Positions 8,146 through 15,876 of a stretch of 37,121 nucleotides of DNA are shown in pieces (the first letter of the stretch is position 1; every line of letters begins with the position of its first letter). The notes under the pieces are model-generated. The model had not been told where the DNA came from. It did no database searches and worked only from the letters and a program-made list of their open reading frames with translations. This stretch comes from Candidatus Melainabacteria bacterium GWA2_34_9 (GTDB lineage: Bacteria > Cyanobacteriota > Vampirovibrionia > Gastranaerophilales > UBA9971): NCBI GenBank assembly GCA_001784535.1, contig MFRJ01000046.1:1-37121 (forward strand), given 5' to 3'. Position numbers and translations under genes: made by a program.

Positions 8146-9768
8146 TTATTCTTCATTTGGAAGAAGTTGACAACCTTCAGGAGTATATTCTGCTACACGA
8201 TTTTTTCCGTTATGCTTAGCAAAATAAAGCGCTTTATCGGCAAAACCGATAACATCGCTTCTGTCTTCTGTATCAAGAGGATATGAAGCTACACCTATAC
8301 TAATTGTAGGACAAACTTCCTGCTTATCTTTTGTTCTTATAATAATATTCGCTATTTTTTTTCTGAGACGTTCAGCGATTCTCTTTGCGTTATCTTTCTG
8401 TGTTTCAGGCAAAATAACCGCAAATTCTTCTCCACCGTAACGACTTGGCATATCAATTTTTCTTACAGTATTTAATATAACTTCAGCAATTTGCATAAGC
8501 ATTTCATCGCCTATTTGATGTCCATACGTATCGTTTATAGATTTAAAGTTATCTATATCCATCATCAAAAGGGTCATTGAGTGTTTATATCTCTGAGATC
8601 TTCTTAATTCATTATCAAGGAGATATTCAAAATGCCTTCTAATATATAATTTAGTTAAACTATCTGTTATTGCAAGCTTATAAAGCTGCGCATTGCTTAT
8701 CGCAATAGCTGCCTGATTTGCAAGAGCACCCATAAAATCAAGATCATCCTGATTAAATAAATTTTTATCCTTTTTATTAGAGATATTTATAACTCCAATT
8801 GCTTCATCTTTTACTATCAAAGGCAAACAAAGGAGTGAATTTACATTAGAAAGATCTGACTGGAAGAATCTAGGATCATTAGAACCAAGATTAGTAATTA
8901 TAGCTTTTTTATGAGCAAAAGCTTCTCCGGCTATTCCTTCTCCAACCTTGATTTTTGTACATTCAATAAGACCTTCGTTAATTTTATCTTCTATTTCTTT
9001 GTCCGGCAAACCGTAAACAACCTTTATGACAAGTTCTTCTGTTACTGAATCATAAAGCATCAAAGAACCTTTTTCTGCACCTATTGTCTGAATAGCTTTT
9101 GCAAGGATGATTTGAATTAATCTTTTCAAGTCATCTATAAAATTCATTGCCTGACCGATATTATAAAGGATTGATATGTTATGCAGAGTTTTTTGAAGGT
9201 AACTTAAACTTGATTCTTTCTCTTTAAGCTTTTGAAATTTGTTTATTACAGGAGAAATATACTGAATTATTTTATCCAAAAAAATCATTTCGCTCTTTGT
9301 AAAAGGCTTTTCTGTCTTTTTAGAGCCTAGAGAAATTATAGCAAGCACTTCTCCTTCATTAACAAAAGGCAGCCATATACAAGAATCTAAATTTAATAAG
9401 TCATAAGACTCAAAAAACTGAAAATAAATGTTTCTTCCTTCTTCATTCAATATTTTTATAGGCTTACCTGTTTCAATAATATGCCATATACCTTCACCAA
9501 GGTTTTCAAACTCGTATGAATTGGGTGAAATTATATTATCGTAAGAAAGAATACTATATTTATTCTCATCCAACATAAAAAATGCAGCATTTTTTACATC
9601 AAAATTCAATTTAATAAAATTTAAAAGCTGTTCAGCCAAAGCATTAATAGTAGAAACGGAATTTGTTATATTTGAGATTTCAAAAAGTTTATTTAACTGA
9701 ATTAATTCTTCCTGCAATTCAGTTACTTTATCAATAATTAGACCGTCTTGATTATTTACGCCTGACAT
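8146..9768 (-). CDS. GAF-GAF-GGDEF diguanylate cyclase
   Basis: A 540-residue signalling protein predicted to make cyclic di-GMP from two GTP. The N-terminal half has two GAF-type sensor domains, about 30-175 and 205-360, joined by a short helical linker rich in Lys/Glu (176-200). The C-terminal catalytic domain begins at TDSLTKLYIRRHFE (368-381). It contains MDIDNFKSINDTYGHQIGDE (403-422) and the active-site loop RYGGEEF with GGEEF at 445-449, a functional variant. An RxxD product-inhibition site (RKID, 436-439) is intact, so feedback inhibition is expected. There is no membrane span, so the GAF domains probably sense a cytosolic small molecule that I cannot identify. It lies 111 bases downstream of the metallophosphoesterase and could share its transcript. 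Confidence 0.93.
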   Translation of the reverse strand: MSGVNNQDGLIIDKVTELQEELIQLNKLFEISNITNSVSTINALAEQLLNFIKLNFDVKNAAFFMLDENKYSILSYDNIISPNSYEFENLGEGIWHIIETGKPIKILNEEGRNIYFQFFESYDLLNLDSCIWLPFVNEGEVLAIISLGSKKTEKPFTKSEMIFLDKIIQYISPVINKFQKLKEKESSLSYLQKTLHNISILYNIGQAMNFIDDLKRLIQIILAKAIQTIGAEKGSLMLYDSVTEELVIKVVYGLPDKEIEDKINEGLIECTKIKVGEGIAGEAFAHKKAIITNLGSNDPRFFQSDLSNVNSLLCLPLIVKDEAIGVINISNKKDKNLFNQDDLDFMGALANQAAIAISNAQLYKLAITDSLTKLYIRRHFEYLLDNELRRSQRYKHSMTLLMMDIDNFKSINDTYGHQIGDEMLMQIAEVILNTVRKIDMPSRYGGEEFAVILPETQKDNAKRIAERLRKKIANIIIRTKDKQEVCPTISIGVASYPLDTEDRSDVIGFADKALYFAKHNGKNRVAEYTPEGCQLLPNEE

Positions 9769-9879
9769 TTAAATTTCTCACTTAACCTAAGTTATATATT
9801 AAATTATATAATAATTTCTTATTTATGCAAAAAAATAGCTTTTAAAATTAATCTTTTTATATCAGCTTTATAGATTGAA

Positions 9880-10923
9880 TTACTGTGAAATTGGATTTTT
9901 TATTATTATTACTGCGTTTCTATCATATTCCTGACCATTATCCAAAGTTGTTTTTTTTGAACGACTTTTACTTATTTTTTGAGCATATTGTAGGTTTGTT
10001 TCAATGGTTTTTGTTTCAATAAGTCTTATTTCAAATTTTGTGCCAGTATTCATTTTTGTTATTTTTATTTCCCTAAAAGCATTTGGGTATTCAACAAGCG
10101 CGGGAGTGCTAATATGAAGAACATTTTTTCGCTGTGTAATCTTTGCGAAGTGGTAATGTCCGCTTAATATTGCAACAACATTGCTATATTTATCAATAAT
10201 TTTCAGATATTCATCAGCATTGCGCACCACATGAGAATTACTTTTAAAAGGTTCTACTACAGGAAAATGCTGTACAATTATTACTTTTTTATCAAGATTG
10301 TTTTTTAATTGATTCTCTAGCCAAACAAGCTCATCCTTTGGAAAATAACCGTTAGCAGTAATTTCATTATCAATTACTCCGTCTAAAAAAAGAAGTAAGA
10401 AATTTTTCTTTGGGGTGTAAGAATAAAAAAGAGGATGATTTGCAGGATAGTATGAATTTTGATTGTCGAAACAAAGATTTTTTCTGTCTAATAATTTTGA
10501 ATTTTTAAGCCAAAGTGTTGTAACATCAAGTTTTGAAAGCCCGCCCAAAATACCAATATCATGATTTCCCGGTGCATAATACCAGGGTATACATAATTTA
10601 TTTGCAATATTTAAAAATTTTAAGAATTCATTTTTATCTGAATGGTTAACAATATCTCCTGAGAAAACAACCAATTCGGCTCCCGTTAAATCATAGACCT
10701 TTGATATAGCATCATTAAGAAAATCCCTGGAAAATTCCAGCATTCTTTTTGAGTTGCTTTTTGTTTTAGTATCAAAATGAACGTCGCTAATTTGTACAAT
10801 ATCCAGAGTATTATCATTAAGTTTAAATAAATCAATAGGGCGGGCTGAAACTACTGCAATAAACAGAAAGAATAAAACAACGCAAAATGTTGATTTAATA
10901 AATTTATTTTTAGTTTTAAGCAT
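9880..10923 (-). CDS. Exported calcineurin-like metallophosphoesterase
   Basis: A 347-residue binuclear metal phosphoesterase with all the fold's ligand motifs in order: D-x-H in ISDVHFD (45-51), GD in FSGDIVN (87-93), GNHD (119-122), a lone His in VQHFP, and GHYH near the C-terminus. Residues 1-27 are a basic start plus hydrophobic stretch ending VVSA, a signal peptide or membrane anchor, so it probably acts in the periplasm. The substrate could be a phosphodiester, nucleotide or phosphoprotein; the sequence does not say. The ribosome site is weak. The gene sits upstream of the diguanylate cyclase on the same strand, with 111 bases between. Confidence 0.88.
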   Translation of the reverse strand: MLKTKNKFIKSTFCVVLFFLFIAVVSARPIDLFKLNDNTLDIVQISDVHFDTKTKSNSKRMLEFSRDFLNDAISKVYDLTGAELVVFSGDIVNHSDKNEFLKFLNIANKLCIPWYYAPGNHDIGILGGLSKLDVTTLWLKNSKLLDRKNLCFDNQNSYYPANHPLFYSYTPKKNFLLLFLDGVIDNEITANGYFPKDELVWLENQLKNNLDKKVIIVQHFPVVEPFKSNSHVVRNADEYLKIIDKYSNVVAILSGHYHFAKITQRKNVLHISTPALVEYPNAFREIKITKMNTGTKFEIRLIETKTIETNLQYAQKISKSRSKKTTLDNGQEYDRNAVIIIKNPISQ

Positions 10924-10995
10924 AAATTTCTTTCAAAAATTAAGTAATGGAAAATTTTTATCATTTTTTAATTATAATATTAACAAAATTAAGAC

Positions 10996-11023
10996 TTGAT
11001 AAGCAATTTTTATGAAATAATAT
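10996..11023 (+). promoter_or_regulatory. Probable tRNA-Ser promoter
   Basis: TTGATA (10996-11001), a 16-base spacer and TAATAT (11018-11023) would start transcription just before the tRNA at 11038. An overlapping TATAAA at 11021-11026 is an alternative -10. Confidence 0.5.
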
Positions 11024-11037
11024 AAAAATAAAATAAT

Positions 11038-11124
11038 GGAGAGGTGCCAGAGTTCGGTCGATTGGCGTCGCCTCGAAAGCGAATGGGCCGCAAGGCCACA
11101 AGGGTTCGAATCCCTTCCTCTCCT
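11038..11124 (+). tRNA. tRNA-Ser (anticodon CGA)
   Basis: A complete cloverleaf of the long-variable-arm class. The acceptor GGAGAGG pairs with CCTCTCC (11117-11123). The D stem is CCA/TGG. The anticodon loop CTCGAAA has CGA at 11074-11076, reading UCG. The variable arm is GGCC-GCAA-GGCC and the T arm AAGGG-TTCGAAT-CCCTT. The 27-43 pair is G-A. CCA is not encoded. The base after the acceptor stem is T, within a run of seven T that probably also terminates the transcript; serine tRNAs normally have G there. Confidence 0.95.
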
Positions 11125-11172
11125 TTTTTTATTCCTCTGTCATGATGACATTCAAAAAAGGAAATAAGATCT

Positions 11173-11826
11173 ATGAATAAATATGTAGCTCCCGAGTTCG
11201 AAGAAACATTATTTACTTGTCCGCATTGTGGAGGTTTAACTTCTCAATTTTGGCAAGAACATAGTCATTATGAGAATGATGAAATTGATTGGAGAAACAA
11301 TCAATGGACTTCTTCTAGAATTTCGACAGCAAAATGTTCAGGATGCGAAAATGCCTCGATTTGGTATTATAAAAAAATGATTTATCCTGTTTTATCAACA
11401 GCACCCCTTCCACATGATGATATGCCGGAAAATGTTAAAAATGATTATTTAGAAGCGAGAGAAATTTTATTAAAATCTCCTAGAGGTGCTTGTGCTTTAT
11501 TAAGATTAGCTTTAGAAAAATTATGTAATGAATTAGTCGAAGGCAACCAAAATTTAAACTGCAAAATTGGTAAATTAGTAAAGAGTGGATTATCTTCTAA
11601 ATTACAAAAAGCTTTTGATTTTGTACGTATTACTGGAAATGATGCTGTTCATTCTATAGGAGAATTAGACGTTCAAGACAATCCTGAAATAGCTCAAGCA
11701 TTATTTACTCTCATTAACATAATTATTAAAGAAATGATTACTGAACCCAAAGAAGTAAATGAACTTTTCAGCTTAATTCCAGGAAATAAACTTGAAGCGA
11801 TAGAAAAAAGAGATACCGTAAAATAA
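11173..11826 (+). CDS. DUF4145 domain protein with zinc ribbon
   Basis: A 217-residue protein. The N-terminus has a CPHC pair (Cys16, Cys19) and a CSGC pair (Cys55, Cys58) that should form a four-Cys zinc ribbon. The C-terminal half from SPRGACALLRLALEKLCNEL (102-121) through NDAVHSIGELD matches the DUF4145 helical domain. That domain is often found on accessory or defence-related genes and in restriction subunits, but its activity is not established. An AAGGA site lies about nine bases before the ATG. The gene is wedged between a tRNA and nadE, and its stop codon directly abuts the nadE start, so the two are probably co-transcribed. Arrival by transfer next to the tRNA is possible, but I see no integrase or repeated tRNA end. 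Confidence 0.8.
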   Translation: MNKYVAPEFEETLFTCPHCGGLTSQFWQEHSHYENDEIDWRNNQWTSSRISTAKCSGCENASIWYYKKMIYPVLSTAPLPHDDMPENVKNDYLEAREILLKSPRGACALLRLALEKLCNELVEGNQNLNCKIGKLVKSGLSSKLQKAFDFVRITGNDAVHSIGELDVQDNPEIAQALFTLINIIIKEMITEPKEVNELFSLIPGNKLEAIEKRDTVK

Positions 11827-13482
11827 ATGAAAATAGCACTTTGCCAAATAAATACAAAAGTCGGTGACCTGCAAAGAAACACCGACTTGATAATAAAAAA
11901 TATTAATAAAGCAAAAGAAAAAGAAATTGACCTTATAGTCTTTCCAGAATTGGCAATTACAGGTTATCCGCCTAAAGACCTGCTTGATTTTGATTGTTTT
12001 GTAAATGACAACTTGAAATTCCTCGATAAAATAAGAGCTGCTTCAGAAAATATAGGTATAATTTGCGGATACGTTGATATAAATAAAAGCCCTACCGGCA
12101 AAAAATGCCATAATGCGGCTGCTTTCATAAATAACGGCGAAATCATCGCTAAATATTATAAGCGTTTATTGCCTTTTTATGATGTTTTTGACGAAACCAG
12201 ATATTTTGAACCAGGACATCAAGAGCTTGTTATAGATTTTAAAGACAAGAAGCTTGGCATTACAATATGCGAAGACTTATGGAACGATAAGGATTACTGG
12301 AAAAGACAGTTGTATCATATAGACCCAGCGGAAAAACTTGTTAAAGATGGTATTGACGCTATTATCAATATATCCGCATCACCATATTTACTTAATAAAG
12401 AAAAAGACAGATTTTCTATATTGAAAAACACTTCTGTGAAAAATAATATTCCTATTGTTTACGTAAATCAGGTTGGTGGAAATGATGACCTTCTTTTCGA
12501 TGGAGTAAGCTTTGTCATAGACCAAAAAGGCGAAATTAAATGTCTTTGCAGGGATTTTGAAGAAGATTTTTCTGTTTATGACATTGATTCAAACACCGGT
12601 GAATCTCATTATATTTCTCAAACAGAAGAAGAAAGCCTTTTTAAAGCTTTATGTACGGGAATTAAAGATTATTGCGGAAAAATAGGATTTAAAAAAGTTG
12701 TTTTAGGTTTATCAGGAGGAATCGATTCAGCGGTAACCGCTGCGCTTGCAGTTTGCGCTTTAGGAAAAGAAAATGTCACAGGAATAACTATGCCCAGCAT
12801 GTATTCCAGCGAAGGAAGCGTGAGTGATTCGGAAATACTCGCTAAAAACCTTGATATAGAGTTTTTAAATATACCAATTATCAATATGTTCAATTCCTAC
12901 ATAGATACTATTCAGAAAGAACACGGCAGGACTGTAGATTTAGCGGAAGAAAATCTTCAGGCGAGAATAAGGGCAAATATTTTAATGATGCATTCAAACA
13001 GATACGGGCATTTACTTTTAACCACAGGAAATAAATCAGAATTATCCGTTGGATATTGCACACTTTACGGAGATATGTGCGGAGGATTAGCTGTACTTTC
13101 AGATGTTCCAAAGGTTATGGTTTACAGATTAGCAAAATATATTAACAGAATTAATGAAATAATCCCTGAAGATACAATTACAAAACCGCCTTCTGCAGAA
13201 CTAAGACCTGATCAAAAAGACATGGATTCTTTGCCACCTTATGAAATTCTTGATGACATCTTAAAAATGTTTGTGGAAGAAAACAAATCAATTAAAGAAA
13301 TGTCGAAAAAGTACCCTGAAGAGCTTGTTAAAGATATAGTAAAAAAAATTAACAACTGTGAGTACAAAAGAAGACAAGCTGCACTGGGGCTTAAAGTTAC
13401 AACCAAAGCTTTTGGTGCAGGAAGAAGGTTTCCTATTGTACAGGGTTACGATTTTTCAGGAAATGAACAGTCATTAATTTGA
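11827..13482 (+). CDS. nadE: NAD(+) synthase, glutamine-dependent
   Basis: The last step of NAD synthesis: amidation of nicotinate adenine dinucleotide using ammonia released from glutamine. It is the two-domain 551-residue form. The N-terminal nitrilase-like glutaminase carries the Glu-Lys-Cys triad: Glu41 in VFPELAITGYPP, Lys112 in YYKRLLPFYDVF and Cys148 in GITICEDLW. The C-terminal synthetase has the ATP pyrophosphatase loop SGGIDS (296-301), then TTGNKSELSVGYCTLYGDM and ELRPDQKDMDSLPPYE. The ATG immediately follows the DUF4145 stop with no clear ribosome site, so translation may be coupled. The reverse end of the window holds nadC, from the same pathway. Confidence 0.96.
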   Translation: MKIALCQINTKVGDLQRNTDLIIKNINKAKEKEIDLIVFPELAITGYPPKDLLDFDCFVNDNLKFLDKIRAASENIGIICGYVDINKSPTGKKCHNAAAFINNGEIIAKYYKRLLPFYDVFDETRYFEPGHQELVIDFKDKKLGITICEDLWNDKDYWKRQLYHIDPAEKLVKDGIDAIINISASPYLLNKEKDRFSILKNTSVKNNIPIVYVNQVGGNDDLLFDGVSFVIDQKGEIKCLCRDFEEDFSVYDIDSNTGESHYISQTEEESLFKALCTGIKDYCGKIGFKKVVLGLSGGIDSAVTAALAVCALGKENVTGITMPSMYSSEGSVSDSEILAKNLDIEFLNIPIINMFNSYIDTIQKEHGRTVDLAEENLQARIRANILMMHSNRYGHLLLTTGNKSELSVGYCTLYGDMCGGLAVLSDVPKVMVYRLAKYINRINEIIPEDTITKPPSAELRPDQKDMDSLPPYEILDDILKMFVEENKSIKEMSKKYPEELVKDIVKKINNCEYKRRQAALGLKVTTKAFGAGRRFPIVQGYDFSGNEQSLI

Positions 13483-13568
13483 ATAGCCAAGTAAAAAGAT
13501 TAAATAACCGTAAATATGTTAGTTTTATTCATATATTGTAACCATTAACAAAGTTTTCAAGGTATGTA

Positions 13569-13577
13569 TGTTATACT
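13569..13577 (+). promoter_or_regulatory. Extended -10 promoter for the WYL pair
   Basis: TG-T-TATACT is an extended -10 box 60 bases before the first WYL gene; no -35 at proper spacing is obvious. It sits in a partly palindromic stretch (ATGTATGT...ACATATG) that could bind a dimeric regulator, perhaps the gene's own product. Confidence 0.4.
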
Positions 13578-13637
13578 ACATATGTGTACATAATATTTAG
13601 TGTGTATTTGCAGAATGTAAAAGTTGTATGAATTTAT

Positions 13638-14609
13638 ATGGCATTCGAAAACAAAAAGCTGGATTCAAAAAACCTTGATAATATAAGTATTACAGCATTC
13701 AGGATTCTTTCCATTCTGAACATTCTCTTAAAGGAACCTTTAAGCGAGGATGATATAAATCAAAAAATACAGGAAAATATTGAAGGTGCCAGAAATTTAT
13801 CAAATGACACAATCTGCATTTATATAAACACTTTGAGATCAATCGGCTGCGAAATTTCAAGACCATCAAAAAATACCGACTATAAATATATCTTAAAGTC
13901 CCATCCCTTTAAACTAAACCTTTCTAATGATGAAATTAATACTATTATTGAAATAAGAAAGTACATATCAACTTTGGGAAACTGGAAATTAGCCGTAGAA
14001 ATTGACGATTTGTTTAATCAAATTCTTAACCTTATTAACCCTGAAAGCAAAAAAATTTTTTTATCTGCCAAAAAATCAACTTTATGTCGTGAAACCAATA
14101 TTGAAAATATATTACCAGAACTAAATTTAATAGAAAAATATTGCAACCAAAACAAAGACATAATGCTTATTTATAATTCTCCAAACTCCGGTGAAAAAGA
14201 AATTTGGATAAAAGCAGAAAAATTAACACTTGAAAACGGCTCATTCTACTTATGGGGTTATAATGAGGAGCTAAATGAAACATTATATCTTAGATTAGAC
14301 AGAATAAAATCTATAAAAACAGTTAATATTGTAGAAAAAAACAAAATCAATAAAACTTTTGAAGTAAAATATAGACTTACAGGAGATTCGGCATTTTCAT
14401 TTGTTCCTTCTGAATCTGAAAAAATTCTTGAAAAAAATGATACTAATCTGATTGTGCAGGCAAAAATAAATAATAAATTCAACTTTATACAAAATACCTT
14501 GGCTTATGGACCAGACTGCATAATTATATCTCCGGAAAACATAAGGGAAGAAATAATTCTCAAGCTTAAAATGATGGCAGAAATACACAAAGATATTAGT
14601 ACAACATAG
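13638..14609 (+). CDS. HTH-WYL transcriptional regulator, first of a tandem pair
   Basis: A 323-residue protein with the layout of WYL-family regulators. The N-terminal winged-helix region (about 15-90) contains TAFRILSILNILLKE and YINTLRSIGCEISRP. A helical middle follows. The C-terminal WYL domain is seen as SFYLWGYNEELNETLYLRL then DRIKSI, where the name-giving W-Y-L is F-Y-L. WYL domains bind ligands, often nucleic acid or nucleotide signals, and many members control stress, DNA-damage or defence genes. The neighbouring gene is a diverged paralogue 14 bases downstream. The ATG lacks a clear ribosome site. Confidence 0.75.
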   Translation: MAFENKKLDSKNLDNISITAFRILSILNILLKEPLSEDDINQKIQENIEGARNLSNDTICIYINTLRSIGCEISRPSKNTDYKYILKSHPFKLNLSNDEINTIIEIRKYISTLGNWKLAVEIDDLFNQILNLINPESKKIFLSAKKSTLCRETNIENILPELNLIEKYCNQNKDIMLIYNSPNSGEKEIWIKAEKLTLENGSFYLWGYNEELNETLYLRLDRIKSIKTVNIVEKNKINKTFEVKYRLTGDSAFSFVPSESEKILEKNDTNLIVQAKINNKFNFIQNTLAYGPDCIIISPENIREEIILKLKMMAEIHKDISTT

Positions 14610-14623
14610 CTTTTAGTGGGTTT

Positions 14624-15571
14624 ATGAATAAAAGAATTAAGATAAGCGCAACAGCATATAGAGTTTTGCTTTTATTGCTTCATCTAAACGATGGGCAGGG
14701 AAAAGTCGATTATCTCAACAATATATTTTCTTCTGATCAATATACAGAAAGATACTTTTCAAAAGAGGTAATATTAAAGTATATAAGCACTTTAAGAACT
14801 GCAGGTTATGACATTTCCAAGCCAACTGCGGCAAACAATTATAATTATGAACTTAATAAATCGCCGGTACTGATAGAATTAAGCAACGAACAAATAAAAA
14901 ACCTTGCGGTGATGCTTTGTTATGCAGAAAGCTTGCATCAAAACAAAATAATTGATAATTACAATAATTTTTTGAAAAAAATAAAAAAATTTATTCCTGA
15001 TAAACAGGTTCAACTTTTAAATAGAGAACTAAAAAAACAGCGTGAGAATTTGGAAACAGATTTTTTCAAACATGCTCCTTTTCAAGAACTTATTAAAAAA
15101 ATTGAAAATTTTCAATCAGCTAATCAAAGAGTTTCTATTAAATACAAACTTCCTTATAATAATGAAGAAAAACAAATTATTTTAGAACTAAAAAATATAA
15201 AATATAACAAAAAAGAGGTTTATATTTCAGGATACAACCCCATATCTGAACAAACACACTCTATTAAACTTAACCAAATTGTTGATATAAAACAATTACC
15301 AACAAAATCACAATACAATGAGATATTACTTCCTGTATCATTCAAACTTAAAGGGAATCTGGCAAAGGTTTATAGACCTTACGAAAACGAAAAAATTACA
15401 TCCACAGATGAAAAATCTAACACAATAACCGTTACAGCACATATAGACGACAATGATGCACTAATAAAAAGATTATTAAAATATGGCGAAAATTGTGAAA
15501 TTATTTATCCAAAGCATGCCAAAAACGACATGATTAAAATAATTAACCAGTCTCTTAAAAATTATGAGTAA
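14624..15571 (+). CDS. HTH-WYL transcriptional regulator, second of a tandem pair
   Basis: A 315-residue paralogue of the preceding gene with the same order of parts. SATAYRVLLLLLHLND and YISTLRTAGYDISKP mirror the first protein's TAFRILSILNILLKE and YINTLRSIGCEISRP. The WYL region is more degenerate (EVYISGYNPISEQTHSIKL then NQIVDI). Close tandem placement suggests the two act together, as the actinobacterial PafB/PafC pair does; that comparison is an inference from architecture only. No clear terminator follows, only a weak hairpin at 15621-15644. Confidence 0.7.
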   Translation: MNKRIKISATAYRVLLLLLHLNDGQGKVDYLNNIFSSDQYTERYFSKEVILKYISTLRTAGYDISKPTAANNYNYELNKSPVLIELSNEQIKNLAVMLCYAESLHQNKIIDNYNNFLKKIKKFIPDKQVQLLNRELKKQRENLETDFFKHAPFQELIKKIENFQSANQRVSIKYKLPYNNEEKQIILELKNIKYNKKEVYISGYNPISEQTHSIKLNQIVDIKQLPTKSQYNEILLPVSFKLKGNLAKVYRPYENEKITSTDEKSNTITVTAHIDDNDALIKRLLKYGENCEIIYPKHAKNDMIKIINQSLKNYE

Positions 15572-15876
15572 ATTTATTCATAATTTTAAAAATTTTAAAA
15601 CTGTAAGAATAAAACAAAGAGTGTCTTTTTAGAAAAAAATACACGCGCATTCTTTTGTTGTGATTTTTTATACTTTAATAAACACCAAAAAGACTTTTTC
15701 AAGGGTTTTTCGACTAATAATAAGTTTTTTCAAGAAATATAAAATAATGTTAAAATCATTTCATTATTATTTTTACTGTACTTTTTATTGTAGTAAAGTA
15801 AAATCAATAATGAACATTAAAATAGCCTGGTTAGTCATTAATTTTTATTTATTTCTTAAGCTACCTTGGAGGGATC
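15572..15876 (+). other. 305-base non-coding region before the permease operon
   Basis: Very A+T-rich. It holds a weak hairpin GTGT-c-TTTTT-ag-AAAAA-aat-ACAC (15621-15644), perhaps the end of the WYL transcript. A second hairpin, TTTAC-tg-TAC with loop TTTTTATT and arms GTA-GTAAA (15772-15797), lies 80 bases before the permease ATG. TTTTTCAAG occurs twice in nearby stretches. A frame of 79 codons here has atypical composition and overlaps the permease start; I do not call it a gene. No confident promoter was found. Confidence 0.4.

Noticed and set aside
11038..11826. Integrative element at the tRNA-Ser
   Set aside because: No integrase, and the tRNA 3' end is not repeated downstream in the window; a single accessory gene is not enough evidence.
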